From Gaiellasilicea sp963789355 (GTDB lineage Bacteria; Actinomycetota; Thermoleophilia; Gaiellales; Gaiellaceae), in contig CAWBKK010000003.1 of the NCBI GenBank assembly GCA_963789355.1, forward strand, positions 1-64,000: 64,000 bases of DNA, read 5' to 3'. Below the pieces are notes generated by a model that ran no database searches, had not been told where the DNA came from, and saw nothing but the letters and a program-made list of their open reading frames with translations. The position numbers were made by a program, and so were the translations under genes. Positions 24,185 to 32,969 of this stretch are shown here, piece by piece. Every line of letters begins with the position of its first letter. Within the stretch, counting starts at the first letter, position 1.

Positions 24185-24218
24185 GGTTCCGACGAATGAA
24201 CGTCGTCCGGTCGTGCGC

Positions 24219-24884
24219 CTAGCCGACGATGAAGCCCGTCGACTTGACGGCGGCGAGGATCTGCGCCTTCGTCTTCGGCTTGTCGAACGCCACCGGTGCG
24301 GGCGGCGTCTGCCGGATGTGCCGCATCCAGGCGGCGTGGCGCGCCTCGACCGAGTGGATCGATGCGGCAGCGGCAAGGATCGCCTTGGTCTTGACGTTGC
24401 CGACCTGACCGGCATAGGCCATCACGCCCGTGTCCTCGAGCAGCTGGGCCGTGGCCTCGAACGTCTTCTGGTTCGTGTTGTTCGTGCCCTTGAAGTCGAA
24501 CGTCGGCTTCTTGACCGCTGCGCTGCCGAGCGCCTTCTTCAGGAACGCGACATGCGTGGCCTCATGGGCGGCGACGACGGAGACGAAGTTGCGCGTGTCC
24601 CCCTTGAAAATGCCGGCGTTCCGGCGAGCGCCTGCGTAGAAGTCGGCCTCCAGATACTCGAGCGTCAGCGCGAAGTTGAGGATCGCGACGTCGCTCTTCG
24701 GGGTTGCGCCCGAAGCGAGCGAGGGCAGGAGGCCGGCCAGGCCGCCGGCACCCAGCACAGCGGCGCCGCCGAACGCGGCCTTGCGAAGGAAGTTGGCCCG
24801 GTCCTCGCCGGCCACTGCGGAAACGGACTCCTGCAGCGCGCCGTCGGCGTCGAGCTCACCCCAGGTACGAATCGTGTCGGACAT
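24219..24884 (-). CDS. ferritin-like domain protein (Rds1/desiccation-type), probably exported
   Basis: 221 residues. After about 30 residues comes RANFLRKAAFGGAAVLGAGG, a Tat-like but single-arginine signal or anchor, then a ferritin-like four-helix domain: NFALTLEYLEADFY, VVAAHEATHVAFLKKAL, and ASIHSVEARHAAWMRHIR carrying the Glu and His residues expected of a di-iron site. Related proteins are linked to desiccation and stress tolerance; the substrate is unknown. A good Shine-Dalgarno (AAAAGGAGA) precedes the ATG, and TCGTCC-AAA-GGACGA (24939-24953) upstream is a possible operator. Confidence 0.82.
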   Translation of the reverse strand: MSDTIRTWGELDADGALQESVSAVAGEDRANFLRKAAFGGAAVLGAGGLAGLLPSLASGATPKSDVAILNFALTLEYLEADFYAGARRNAGIFKGDTRNFVSVVAAHEATHVAFLKKALGSAAVKKPTFDFKGTNNTNQKTFEATAQLLEDTGVMAYAGQVGNVKTKAILAAAASIHSVEARHAAWMRHIRQTPPAPVAFDKPKTKAQILAAVKSTGFIVG

Positions 24885-24977
24885 GGATCTCCTTTTCCAG
24901 CGGCGATCGCTTGGTCGTGCCCCGCCGGTCGAGGTGATTCGTCCAAAGGACGATTCCGGTTCACAAAGGAGATCTTC

Positions 24978-25568
24978 CTAGATTGCGATGCGCACGGATC
25001 GGTCTGGCGCAGCGATCTCGCCCCGGCGCCAGCCGTCCACGAACGACCGCGCCAGCTCGGGGTCGAACTGGCTTCCGGCACACCGCTCGAGCTCGACGAG
25101 CGCCTGCTCGACGGAGAGAGCGGACCGATAGGCGCGAGCCGAGGTCATCGCGTCGAAGGCGTCGGCCACGCCGAGCAAGCGTGCCTCGAGCGGGATCCCG
25201 TCGCCGCTGAGCCCATGCGGGTAGCCAAAGCCGTCCCAGCGCTCATGGTGGTGAAGAACGTACGGCAACGCGGGCTCGAAGTCGTCGAAGCTCTCGACGA
25301 GACGCGCCCCGGTGACGGGATGGCGGCGGATCTGCTCGAGCTCCTCCTCGGTCAGCGGTCCGGGCTTGCAGAGTACCTCGGGGTCGATGGCGATCTTGCC
25401 GACGTCGTGGAGCGAACCGCCGAGGTGCAGAGCCTCGAGCCGGGTGCCCCGCCAGCCGAGCAGTCGCGCCAGCGCCTCCGCGAACGCCGTCACTCGCGTC
25501 GAATGGCCCTTCAGGTACGGGTCACGCGCTTCGAGGGCGGCCGAGAAGGTGGCGAGCAAGGACCCCAC
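24978..25568 (-). CDS. HD-GYP domain phosphodiesterase
   Basis: 196 residues made up almost entirely of one HD-GYP domain: RDPYLKGHSTRVTAFAEALA, LHDVGKIAIDPEVLCKPGPL, HPVTGARLVESF, LHHHERWDGFGYPHGL and the GVADAFDAMTSARAYR block are all present, with intact HD and GYP triads. Such proteins hydrolyse cyclic di-GMP (or cGAMP). No sensor or receiver domain is attached, so control must come from expression or a partner. Starts at GTG 25566-25568 and is divergent from pntAA. Confidence 0.9.
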   Translation of the reverse strand: MGSLLATFSAALEARDPYLKGHSTRVTAFAEALARLLGWRGTRLEALHLGGSLHDVGKIAIDPEVLCKPGPLTEEELEQIRRHPVTGARLVESFDDFEPALPYVLHHHERWDGFGYPHGLSGDGIPLEARLLGVADAFDAMTSARAYRSALSVEQALVELERCAGSQFDPELARSFVDGWRRGEIAAPDRSVRIAI

Positions 25569-25641
25569 AATGTCCGAGTTTCCAGGGCCGGCTCCGGTTC
25601 CCTTCCTCGCCGGACGCCTGGCTCCGTAGAGTTCGCTCTCC

Positions 25642-26736
25642 GTGAGGGTCGCAGTCCCGACAGAGACCGGTGCAGGTGAGCGCCGGGTGGCGCTGGTGCC
25701 CGACGCGGTCGGGCGCCTTACGGCCGCGGGCTTCGCGATCGCCGTCGAGCGGGGAGCCGGCGCAGCCGCCGGGTTCGCGGACTCCGAGTACGAGGCGGCC
25801 GGCGCCGACGTGGTGGAGCGCAGCGAGCTTCTCGCGGGCGCTCAGGCCGTTGTGCGCGTGACCCCTCCCGCCCCCGAGGACGTCGCCGAGCTCGCCCCCG
25901 GGACGGTGCTGATCGGCTTCCTCTCCCCGCTCAGCGACGCAGCGGGGGTCGAGCGCCTCGCCGAGCGCGGCGTCGTAGCGTTCGCGATGGAGTCGATCCC
26001 CAGAATCACGCGCGCACAGTCGATGGACGCGCTCTCGTCGCAGAGCACGGTCGCGGGCTACAAGGCGGTCGTCGCCGCGGCCGACCGGCTCCCTCGCCTG
26101 TTCCCGCTCCTGATGACCGCGGCCGGCACCGTGGCGCCGGCGAAGGTGCTCGTCCTCGGCGCCGGCGTCGCCGGCCTCCAGGCGATTGCGACGGCGCGAC
26201 GGCTGGGCGCGATCGTGTCCGGCTTCGACGTCCGGCCGGCCGTCCGCGAGCAGGTCGAGAGCCTGGGTGCATCGTTTCTCGACCTCGGGATCGAAGGCGT
26301 GGAGGCGAGCGGCGGCTATGCCGCGGAGCTCACGTTCGAGCAGCAAGCACACCAGCAGGCCGCGCTCGAGGAGCGGATTCCGGAGTACGACGTCGTGGTC
26401 ACGACGGCGCTCGTCCCCGGTCGCCCGGCGCCGAAGCTGATCCCGGCGGCGGCCGTCGAGAGGATGCGCGCCGGCTCCGTGATCGTCGACCTCGCCGCCG
26501 AGACGGGTGGAAACTGCGAGCTGACCGAGCCCGGCTCGGAGGTCGAGCGGCACGGGGTCACGATCGTCGGCTTCACCGACCTCGCGTCCCGGATGCCCTA
26601 TCACGCAAGCCAGCTCTACTCGCGCAACGTCTCCGCGCTGCTGCTCCACCTCGCTCCCGGCGGTGAGCTCGCGCTCGACTTCGACGACGAGATCACGGCC
26701 GGCGCCTGCGTCACGCGCCAGCGAGTCACCGTGTAG
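25642..26736 (+). CDS. pntAA: NAD(P) transhydrogenase subunit alpha part 1
   Basis: 364 residues, the soluble NAD(H)-binding domain I of proton-translocating transhydrogenase. VAVPTETGAGERRVALVPD, FLSPLSD, RITRAQSMDALSSQSTVAGYKAV (RQD-loop region) and the dinucleotide fold VLVLGAGVAGLQAIATARRLGAIV are clear. The protein pairs with PntAB and PntB to drive NADPH formation from NADH using the proton gradient. Starts at GTG 25642 and abuts the next gene (TAG then ATG with no gap). First of a four-gene operon. Confidence 0.94.
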   Translation: MRVAVPTETGAGERRVALVPDAVGRLTAAGFAIAVERGAGAAAGFADSEYEAAGADVVERSELLAGAQAVVRVTPPAPEDVAELAPGTVLIGFLSPLSDAAGVERLAERGVVAFAMESIPRITRAQSMDALSSQSTVAGYKAVVAAADRLPRLFPLLMTAAGTVAPAKVLVLGAGVAGLQAIATARRLGAIVSGFDVRPAVREQVESLGASFLDLGIEGVEASGGYAAELTFEQQAHQQAALEERIPEYDVVVTTALVPGRPAPKLIPAAAVERMRAGSVIVDLAAETGGNCELTEPGSEVERHGVTIVGFTDLASRMPYHASQLYSRNVSALLLHLAPGGELALDFDDEITAGACVTRQRVTV

Positions 26737-27039
26737 ATGGACACCACGCTCGTCTTCGAGCTGACGATCCTCGTGCTCGCGATCTTCCTCGGGGTCGAGG
26801 TGATCTCGAAGGTCCCGACGATGCTGCACACGCCGCTGATGTCCGGCACGAACGCAATCCACGGGATCGTGCTCGTCGGCGCGATCCTCGTCGCCGGGCG
26901 GGCCGACGCGGACACGGTGACGATGGTCGTCGGCTTCTGCGCCGTCGTCCTCGGCACCGCCAACGTCGTCGGCGGCTTCGTCGTCACCGACCGGATGCTC
27001 GAGATGTTCAAGCAGCGGGCTCCCCGGAAGCCCGAATGA
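26737..27039 (+). CDS. pntAB: NAD(P) transhydrogenase subunit alpha part 2
   Basis: 100 residues with three or four membrane helices: LVFELTILVLAIFLGVEVI, VPTMLHTPLMSGTNAIHGIV (a signature loop) and VVGFCAVVLGTANVVGGFVV. This is the N-terminal part of the proton channel domain II, split from PntAA as in many actinobacteria and Rhodospirillum. Overlaps pntB by four bases (ATGA). Confidence 0.95.
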   Translation: MDTTLVFELTILVLAIFLGVEVISKVPTMLHTPLMSGTNAIHGIVLVGAILVAGRADADTVTMVVGFCAVVLGTANVVGGFVVTDRMLEMFKQRAPRKPE

Positions 27040-28427
27040 GCCGGACCACCACCGACCTGCTCTATCTGGTCACGATCGTGACTTTCATCCTCGCGCTCCG
27101 CTTCCTCTCCTCGCCCAAGCGCGCCCGGCAGGGCAATCTGCTCGGCGCGGCGGGGATGGCCCTCGCCGTCGCGGTCACGCTCGCGCAGGACGGGCTCGAG
27201 AACTTCGTCTGGATCGCCCTCGCGATGGCGATCGGAACCGTGGTCGGCGTCGCCGGCGCGCGCTCGGTGAAGATGACGGCGATGCCGCAGATGGTGGCCC
27301 TCTTCAACGGGGTCGGCGGCGGGGCGGTGGCGCTGATCGCGCTGGCGGAGTTCCACAACCTGACGCCGCTGCCCGGCGAGCTGGCCGCCGAGGAGTCGAT
27401 CACGATCCTGCTCTCGGCGCTGATCGGCAGCATCTCGTTCTCGGGGTCGCTGATCGCGTTCGCCAAGCTGCAGGAGCTCTTGAGCGGCAGGCCGATCGTC
27501 TATCCGGGGCAGCAGTTCGTGAACGGAGCCGTGCTGCTCGCGGGGATCGCGCTCGGGGTCCTGATCGTCGCCGGCGCCGAGGGGGATGTCCTCGTGGTGG
27601 CGCTGATCGCGGCCGCGCTCGTCTTCGGCGTGCTCTTCGTGCTCCCGATCGGCGGCGCGGACATGCCGGTCGTGATCTCGCTCCTGAACGCGTTCACGGG
27701 CCTCGCTGCCTCCGCTGCGGGATTTCTGCTCCACAACAACGTCCTGATCGTCGCCGGCGCGCTCGTCGGCGCATCGGGAACTCTCTTGACGCTGCTGATG
27801 GGTCGGGCGATGAACCGGTCGATCGGCAACGTCCTCTTCGGCGCGTTCGGCTCGGTGCAGGCAGGCACCGGGCCGGCGGCGCTCGAGGACGGTCGCACCG
27901 TCCGCTCGACGACACCCGAAGACCTCGCGATCATGCTCGGCTACGCGCGCAAGGTCGTCTTCGTGCCCGGTTACGGGCTGGCGGTAGCCCAGGCGCAGCA
28001 CGACGTTCGCGCGCTCGCCGAGCTGCTCGAGGCGAAGGGCGTCGAGGTGCTCTACGGGATCCATCCCGTCGCCGGCCGGATGCCCGGGCACATGAACGTG
28101 CTCCTGGCCGAGGCGAACGTGCCCTACGACCAGCTGAAGGAGATGGACGAGATCAACCCGGAGCTGCCGCAGACCGACATCGTCGTCATCCTCGGGGCGA
28201 ACGACGTCGTCAACCCGGCGGCCCGCTCCGATCCCGGCAGTCCGATCTATGGGATGCCGATCATCGACGTCGACCGCGCCGGCAGCGTCGTCGTGGTCAA
28301 GCGGTCGCTCAGCCCAGGGTTTGCGGGGATCGACAACCCGCTCTTCTACGACCCGAAGACCTCGATGCTCTTCGCCGACGCGAAGAAGGCGCTCGAGGAC
28401 GTCTCAGCTGCGCTGAAGGCTCTCTAG
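27036..28427 (+). CDS. pntB: NAD(P) transhydrogenase subunit beta
   Basis: 463 residues: about nine membrane helices of domain II, including MPQMVALFNGVGGGAVALIAL and GSLIAFAKLQELLSG, then the NADP(H)-binding domain III with VFVPGYGLAVAQAQHDVRAL, IHPVAGRMPGHMNVLLAEANV, and VVILGANDVVNPAA, ending VVKRSLSPGFAGIDNPLF. All catalytic features are intact. The ornithine cyclodeaminase homologue starts two bases after its stop. Confidence 0.96.
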   Translation: MSRTTTDLLYLVTIVTFILALRFLSSPKRARQGNLLGAAGMALAVAVTLAQDGLENFVWIALAMAIGTVVGVAGARSVKMTAMPQMVALFNGVGGGAVALIALAEFHNLTPLPGELAAEESITILLSALIGSISFSGSLIAFAKLQELLSGRPIVYPGQQFVNGAVLLAGIALGVLIVAGAEGDVLVVALIAAALVFGVLFVLPIGGADMPVVISLLNAFTGLAASAAGFLLHNNVLIVAGALVGASGTLLTLLMGRAMNRSIGNVLFGAFGSVQAGTGPAALEDGRTVRSTTPEDLAIMLGYARKVVFVPGYGLAVAQAQHDVRALAELLEAKGVEVLYGIHPVAGRMPGHMNVLLAEANVPYDQLKEMDEINPELPQTDIVVILGANDVVNPAARSDPGSPIYGMPIIDVDRAGSVVVVKRSLSPGFAGIDNPLFYDPKTSMLFADAKKALEDVSAALKAL

Positions 28428-28429
28428 CC

Positions 28430-29362
28430 GTGTCGGTGCCGTTCTTCTCGGCGCAGAATGTCGAGGCGGCGGTCTCGCCCGAGCGAGCCTACGAGGCGGT
28501 GCGGGCCGGGTTCGAAGCGCACGCGCGAGGCGAGTGGACGATGCAACCGAAGCTCTACGTGACGAACTATCCGGCGGGGGACTTTCGGGCGATGCCTGCA
28601 CTTGGCGGTGGTCATGCGCTGCTGAAGTGGGTGACGTCGTTCCCGGGCAACCCGGCGCGCGGATTGCCCACCGTCAGCGGCCTCGTCGTCCTCTCGGATG
28701 CGGAGACAGGGGTCGTGGAGGCGCTCCTCGACGCAGGTGCTGTGACCGCGCTGAGAACGGGTGCCGCGGCGGCGCTGGCGGCCGAGACGCTCGGCCGACC
28801 CGGCCCGGCCGCGGTGATCGGAGCGGGCGTCAACGGGCGGGCGGCGGCTCGCAGCCTGAATGCGCGCGGCCGGGTCGTGATGCTCTGGGACATCGACGAG
28901 GAGCGGCGGCGAGCGGTCGCCGCCGCCCTCGGAGTCGGCGTCGCCGCGAGCGAGGAGGAGGCGCTCGGGACGGAGGTGGTCGTCACCGTGACACCTGGAA
29001 AGGAGGTCCTCGTCGCGGAGGGCTCACTCCGCGCGGGTCAGCATGTGAGCTTGATGGGCGCCGACGGGCCGGGGAAGGCGGAGATCGCTGTCGAGGAGAT
29101 CCGGCGCGTCCGGGTCTTCTGCGACGAGTGGGAGCAGGCCAGCCACGGCGGCGAGCTCGCGGCCGCCGTGGAGGCCGGTGCGATCAAGCGCGCGGACGTG
29201 ACCGAGCTCGGAGCCGTGCTCACGGGCGAGGCCGAAGGGCGCCGGTCGGACGAGGAGATCACGATCTTCGACTCGACCGGGCTCGCCGTCCAGGATCTGG
29301 CGATCGCGATCGCCGCCTACGAGCGGGCGGACGCGTTCGAACTGACCAGGATCGAGCTCTAG
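28430..29362 (+). CDS. ornithine cyclodeaminase/mu-crystallin family dehydrogenase
   Basis: 310 residues. The dimerisation domain begins VPFFSAQNVEAAVSPERAYEAV and has LYVTNYPAGDFRAMPAL and LLKWVTSFPGNPARGLP; the Rossmann part has DAGAVTALRTGAAAALA and AAVIGAGVNGRAAARSL. Members deaminate ornithine, alanine or cyclic imino acids with NAD(P). Substrate cannot be assigned. GTG start, two bases after pntB, so it is probably transcribed with the transhydrogenase. It overlaps the convergent oxidase gene by four bases. Confidence 0.82.
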   Translation: MSVPFFSAQNVEAAVSPERAYEAVRAGFEAHARGEWTMQPKLYVTNYPAGDFRAMPALGGGHALLKWVTSFPGNPARGLPTVSGLVVLSDAETGVVEALLDAGAVTALRTGAAAALAAETLGRPGPAAVIGAGVNGRAAARSLNARGRVVMLWDIDEERRRAVAAALGVGVAASEEEALGTEVVVTVTPGKEVLVAEGSLRAGQHVSLMGADGPGKAEIAVEEIRRVRVFCDEWEQASHGGELAAAVEAGAIKRADVTELGAVLTGEAEGRRSDEEITIFDSTGLAVQDLAIAIAAYERADAFELTRIEL

Positions 29363-30483
29363 GCGACGAGCCTGGCCGGGCTCATCCGCTCGAGGAGCGG
29401 ATGGGAGTCGCCGCCGATCGCCTTCGCGACGAGGTCGCCGCACGCGAAGCCGAGGACGTTGCCGTGCCCGGAGTAGCCGCCGGCGACCCAGAGTCCCTCG
29501 CGCGCAGGATGCTGTCCGACGACCGGCATCAGGTCGGGGACGAGACCGAAGACGCCCGACCATCGGTGCGTGACGGCGGGCATCCGCCCGAGCAGGGCCT
29601 CGACGAAGCCGTCGAGGGCGCTCTGAATCCGGTCCGTCGTCGCTTCCTCGGCCGTGAACTCCGAGTCCATGTCGGCGTCTCGGAAGCCGCCAACGATCAG
29701 CCGGCCCTCGTCGTTCTGGTGCCAGTAGTCGTATCCGTGCCGGCCGTAGTGCGGCAGCTCGAACAGGCGCTCGGACAGCGGCTCGGTCGCGATCATCTGG
29801 CCGCGCGTGGGAATGATCAGCCCCTCGAGCTCGCCCAGCAGCCCGCTCGGGTAGCCGTCGGTGGCGACGAGAACGGTCTCGGCCTCGAGCTCGTCCAGAT
29901 CCTCGATTCGATGGTGCTCTCGGAGCTCGACGCCCGCGGCTGCCGCCTCGAGTGCCAGCCGCCGCACGAGCCGCGCGGGCTGGAGGACGGCGTCGTCGGG
30001 ATGGAAGAGCGCGCCCGGGAAGCGACCGGCAAGCGGCGGGGGCAGCTCGTCGCGCCACTCGGCGGCGAAGCCGTCCTCGCGGAGGGCGTCGTACTCGGAG
30101 CGGAGCTCGTCGCGCTCGTCGGCGCCGGCCAGCCGGAGGCTGCCCGTCCGCCGGACCGCATCGCCGCCGAGCTCGACGACCCGGTCGACGTAGTCCTCCG
30201 TCAGGCGCCAGTAGTCCGCAGCCGCCTCGTGGCCGAGCCACTCGCAGGCGCTGTCGTATGCCATCGCCCCGCCGCGGAGGGCAAACCCGCCGTTGCGGCC
30301 GCTGGCGCCGGAGGCGATCGCCCGCGCCTCGTGCAGGCGCACGCGCTTCCCGCGCCGGGCGAGCTCGAGCGCCGCGGAGACACCGGTGATCCCGCCCCCG
30401 ACGATCTCCACGTCCGCCCGTCCCGAGAGCTTCTGCGAGCGCATCGTCGGAGCGGCCTCGGCGAGCCAGAACGAGTCAGCCAC
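29359..30483 (-). CDS. FAD-dependent amine/amino-acid oxidoreductase (DAO family, PuuB-like)
   Basis: 374 residues. FAD-binding VEIVGGGITGVSAALELARRG near residue 25 and ASGASGRNGGFALRGG, the signature of gamma-glutamylputrescine oxidase-like enzymes. Later RGQMIATEPL and THRWSGVFGLVPDLMPVVG, with GLWVAGGYSGHGNVLGFACG closing the FAD site. It should oxidise a secondary or primary amine to aldehyde or imine plus peroxide. Substrate not known; opposite the cyclodeaminase homologue it hints at polyamine or amino-acid catabolism. Lies downstream of dprA with a 9-base gap. Confidence 0.83.
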   Translation of the reverse strand: MADSFWLAEAAPTMRSQKLSGRADVEIVGGGITGVSAALELARRGKRVRLHEARAIASGASGRNGGFALRGGAMAYDSACEWLGHEAAADYWRLTEDYVDRVVELGGDAVRRTGSLRLAGADERDELRSEYDALREDGFAAEWRDELPPPLAGRFPGALFHPDDAVLQPARLVRRLALEAAAAGVELREHHRIEDLDELEAETVLVATDGYPSGLLGELEGLIIPTRGQMIATEPLSERLFELPHYGRHGYDYWHQNDEGRLIVGGFRDADMDSEFTAEEATTDRIQSALDGFVEALLGRMPAVTHRWSGVFGLVPDLMPVVGQHPAREGLWVAGGYSGHGNVLGFACGDLVAKAIGGDSHPLLERMSPARLVA

Positions 30484-30492
30484 GCGCGGATG

Positions 30493-31476
30493 CTAGCTAG
30501 CGGCTCGAAAGACACCGTCCTCCTCGTTCACGAGTCCTGTCAGCTCGAGCTCGGTCAGCTCGACTGCGAGCTCGCCCGCGGAGAGGCCCGTCGCTCGGGC
30601 GAGCTCGTCCGCGCCGGCGGCTCCCTCGCGAATGCGCTCGAGCACCTTTGCCGCTGTCTCGCCGAGATCGGGAGGCGCTGCAACGGCGGTCGCGAGCCCG
30701 TAGTCCTCCAGCACATCCTGTGCGCACGTGAGCGGCGTTGCACCCAGGCGCAGGAGCGCGTTCGAGCCGGCTGACAACGCAGACGTGATCTCGCCAGGCA
30801 CCGCGAACACGTCTCTCCCCTCCTCGAGCGCGAAGTCGGCCGTGATCAGCGCCCCGCTGCGCTCGCGGGCCTCGACGACGACCGTGGCGGCGCAAAGTCC
30901 CGCCACGATCCGGTTGCGCGCGGGAAACCGCCACGGCGCCGGCTCCACTCCCGGCGCGTACTCCGAGACGATCATCCCCGTGCCGGCCACCTGTTTCGCG
31001 AGCTCCCGATGTGCGGCGGGATAGTCGCGGTCGATCCCGCAGCCGAGCACCGCGACGGTGGCACCGGCGGCCTCGAGCGCGCCGCGGTGCGCCTCGGCGT
31101 CGACGCCGCGGGCGAGACCGCTGACGACGACGAGGCCGGCGGCGGCGAGGTCGCGGCCGAGGCTGCGCGCGATCTGGCGACCGTAGGCGGAGCAGGCGCG
31201 GGCGCCGACGATCGCGACCGAAGGGCGCGACAGCAACTCGACGTCCGCGTCGCCCCGAAGGAAGAGCCCCGGCGGGGGGTCGTGGATCGCCCGGAGCAGC
31301 GGCGGGAATGCCGAGTCGGAGCGGCCGAGAAAGCGAAAGCCGAGCCCACTGAGGCGTGCGAGCTCGCCCTGCGCGTCGAAGCGCGCCTTGAACGCCGCGA
31401 AGCGGGCGCTCCGCGGCTCGCCGACGAGGTGTGCGTCGCTGGCCGCCGCAAACGATGCGAGTGCAAGCTCGTTCAC
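30493..31476 (-). CDS. dprA: DNA-processing protein DprA
   Basis: 327 residues. LLRAIHDPPPGLFLRGD precedes the Rossmann-like core with VAIVGARACSAYGRQIARSL, VVVSGLARGVDAEAHRGAL, VAVLGCGIDRDYPAAH, FPARNRIVAGL and RSGALITADFALEEGRDVFAVPG, and a C-terminal winged-helix region. DprA loads RecA on incoming single-stranded DNA. The GTG start overlaps the comM stop (GTGA), so both are cotranscribed. Natural transformation in this organism is not shown; many non-competent bacteria keep both genes. Confidence 0.94.
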   Translation of the reverse strand: MNELALASFAAASDAHLVGEPRSARFAAFKARFDAQGELARLSGLGFRFLGRSDSAFPPLLRAIHDPPPGLFLRGDADVELLSRPSVAIVGARACSAYGRQIARSLGRDLAAAGLVVVSGLARGVDAEAHRGALEAAGATVAVLGCGIDRDYPAAHRELAKQVAGTGMIVSEYAPGVEPAPWRFPARNRIVAGLCAATVVVEARERSGALITADFALEEGRDVFAVPGEITSALSAGSNALLRLGATPLTCAQDVLEDYGLATAVAAPPDLGETAAKVLERIREGAAGADELARATGLSAGELAVELTELELTGLVNEEDGVFRAAS

Positions 31477-32927
31477 GCGGCCAGCTCCTTCGGCGAGCGG
31501 TACGCGAGCGCTTCGGCGACGTGCTCGGGAAGGACGTGGTCGGCTCCGGCGAGGGCGGCCGCAGTCCGGGCGACGCGAGCGACGCGCGCACGCCCACGCC
31601 CGGAGAGCGGCAGCCGCTCGACGGCCCGGCTGAGCAACTCGTCGGCCTCCGCCGTCCGCCGCAGCGGCTCACCGTGCAGTCGCGCCCGCCCACCCGCGAC
31701 TCGCTCCCGGACCGGTGCGGAGCGCTCCGCCGGACCCGCCGCCAGCTCCTCCGCCCGCGGTCGCGGCACGGTGACGACGAGGTCGAAGCGATCGAGCAGC
31801 GCCCGCGAGAGCTTGTCGCGGAAGGCCGCCAGCCGCTGCGGCGAGCATGAGCACTCCGCCGCCGGATCGCCACGGCCCGCGCACGGGCACAGGTTCATGG
31901 TCGCAATCAGCTGAAATCGCGCCGGGAAGAGCGCTTGCCCCTGGACTCGGGCGACCGAGACGACGCCGTCCTCGAGCGGCTGCCGGAGCGCCTCGAGCGC
32001 GGGCCGCTGAAACTCGGGCAGCTCGTCGAGGAGCAGGACGCCCCGGTGCGCAAGGCTTGCCTCGCCGGGCCGCGGCCCGGTCCCACCGCCGACGATCGCC
32101 GCCGTCGAGGCGCTGTGGTGCGGCGCCCGGAAGGGACGCCGCGTCAGTAACGGCCGCTCGGGCGGCAGCACGCCCGCGACCGAGTGGATCCGCATCACCT
32201 CGAGGGCTTCCCTCGGTTCGAGCGCCGGCAGAATCGACGGCAGCCGCCGTCCGAGCATGGTCTTGCCGGTGCCAGGCGGGCCCGCGAGCAAAAGGTTGTG
32301 TCCACCGGTCGCGGCCAGCTCGAGCGCACGGCGAGCGCGCTCCTGGCCCCGGACGTCGCCGAGGTCCGGCGGATCGGGCTCGGCCTCCTCGTCGGGCGGC
32401 TCCACCGGCGGCGGCCGCAGCTCCCCCCGCAGATACGCAACAGCCTCCGCGAGGTGACGCACCGGGATCGCCTCCACCCCGCCGAGCTCCGCCTCGCAGG
32501 CGGACTCAGGCGCGCAGAGGATCCGCTCGAGCCCGGTTCGTCGCGCTCCTTCGGCGACCGCGAAGGCGCCTCGCACGGGCCGGATCCGCCCGTCGAGCGC
32601 CAGCTCGCCGACAGCCGCGTGCTCGGCAAGTCGCTCGGGCGGAATCTGGCGGGAGGCGGCCAGCACGGCGAGCGCGATCGAGAGGTCGAAGCCGGAGCCC
32701 TCCTTCCGCAGCCCTGCGGGTGCGAGGTTGACCGTGATTCGCTTCAGCGGCCACTCGAGCTGCGCGGAGCCGATCCCGCTTCGCACCCGGTGCTTCGCCT
32801 CGGCACACGCACGGTCGGCGAGCCCCACGATTGCGAAGCCGGGGATCCCGGCGTCGATGTGCGCCTCCACCTCGACGCGACGCGGCTCGAGGCCGACGAG
32901 CGCGTGGGTGACGGAACGCGCGAGCAC
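31473..32927 (-). CDS. comM: YifB/ComM-family Mg chelatase-like AAA+ ATPase
   Basis: 484 residues: N-terminal Lon-protease-like fold (VEAHIDAGIPGFAIVGLADRA, GSGFDLSIALAVLAAS), then AAA+ domain with GPPGTGKTMLGRRLPSILP, RPFRAPHHSASTAAIVGGG, GVLLLDELPEF and the LIATMNLCPCAGRGD / CSCSP cysteine segment, and a C-terminal Mg-chelatase helical domain. ComM is a branch-migration helicase for DNA integration. GTG start at 32925-32927. Standard actinobacterial neighbour of dprA and yraN. Confidence 0.94.
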   Translation of the reverse strand: MLARSVTHALVGLEPRRVEVEAHIDAGIPGFAIVGLADRACAEAKHRVRSGIGSAQLEWPLKRITVNLAPAGLRKEGSGFDLSIALAVLAASRQIPPERLAEHAAVGELALDGRIRPVRGAFAVAEGARRTGLERILCAPESACEAELGGVEAIPVRHLAEAVAYLRGELRPPPVEPPDEEAEPDPPDLGDVRGQERARRALELAATGGHNLLLAGPPGTGKTMLGRRLPSILPALEPREALEVMRIHSVAGVLPPERPLLTRRPFRAPHHSASTAAIVGGGTGPRPGEASLAHRGVLLLDELPEFQRPALEALRQPLEDGVVSVARVQGQALFPARFQLIATMNLCPCAGRGDPAAECSCSPQRLAAFRDKLSRALLDRFDLVVTVPRPRAEELAAGPAERSAPVRERVAGGRARLHGEPLRRTAEADELLSRAVERLPLSGRGRARVARVARTAAALAGADHVLPEHVAEALAYRSPKELAA

Positions 32928-32969
32928 TCCTCCGAGGCTACGTTCGGATCAGCGCCCGAAACTCACAAT

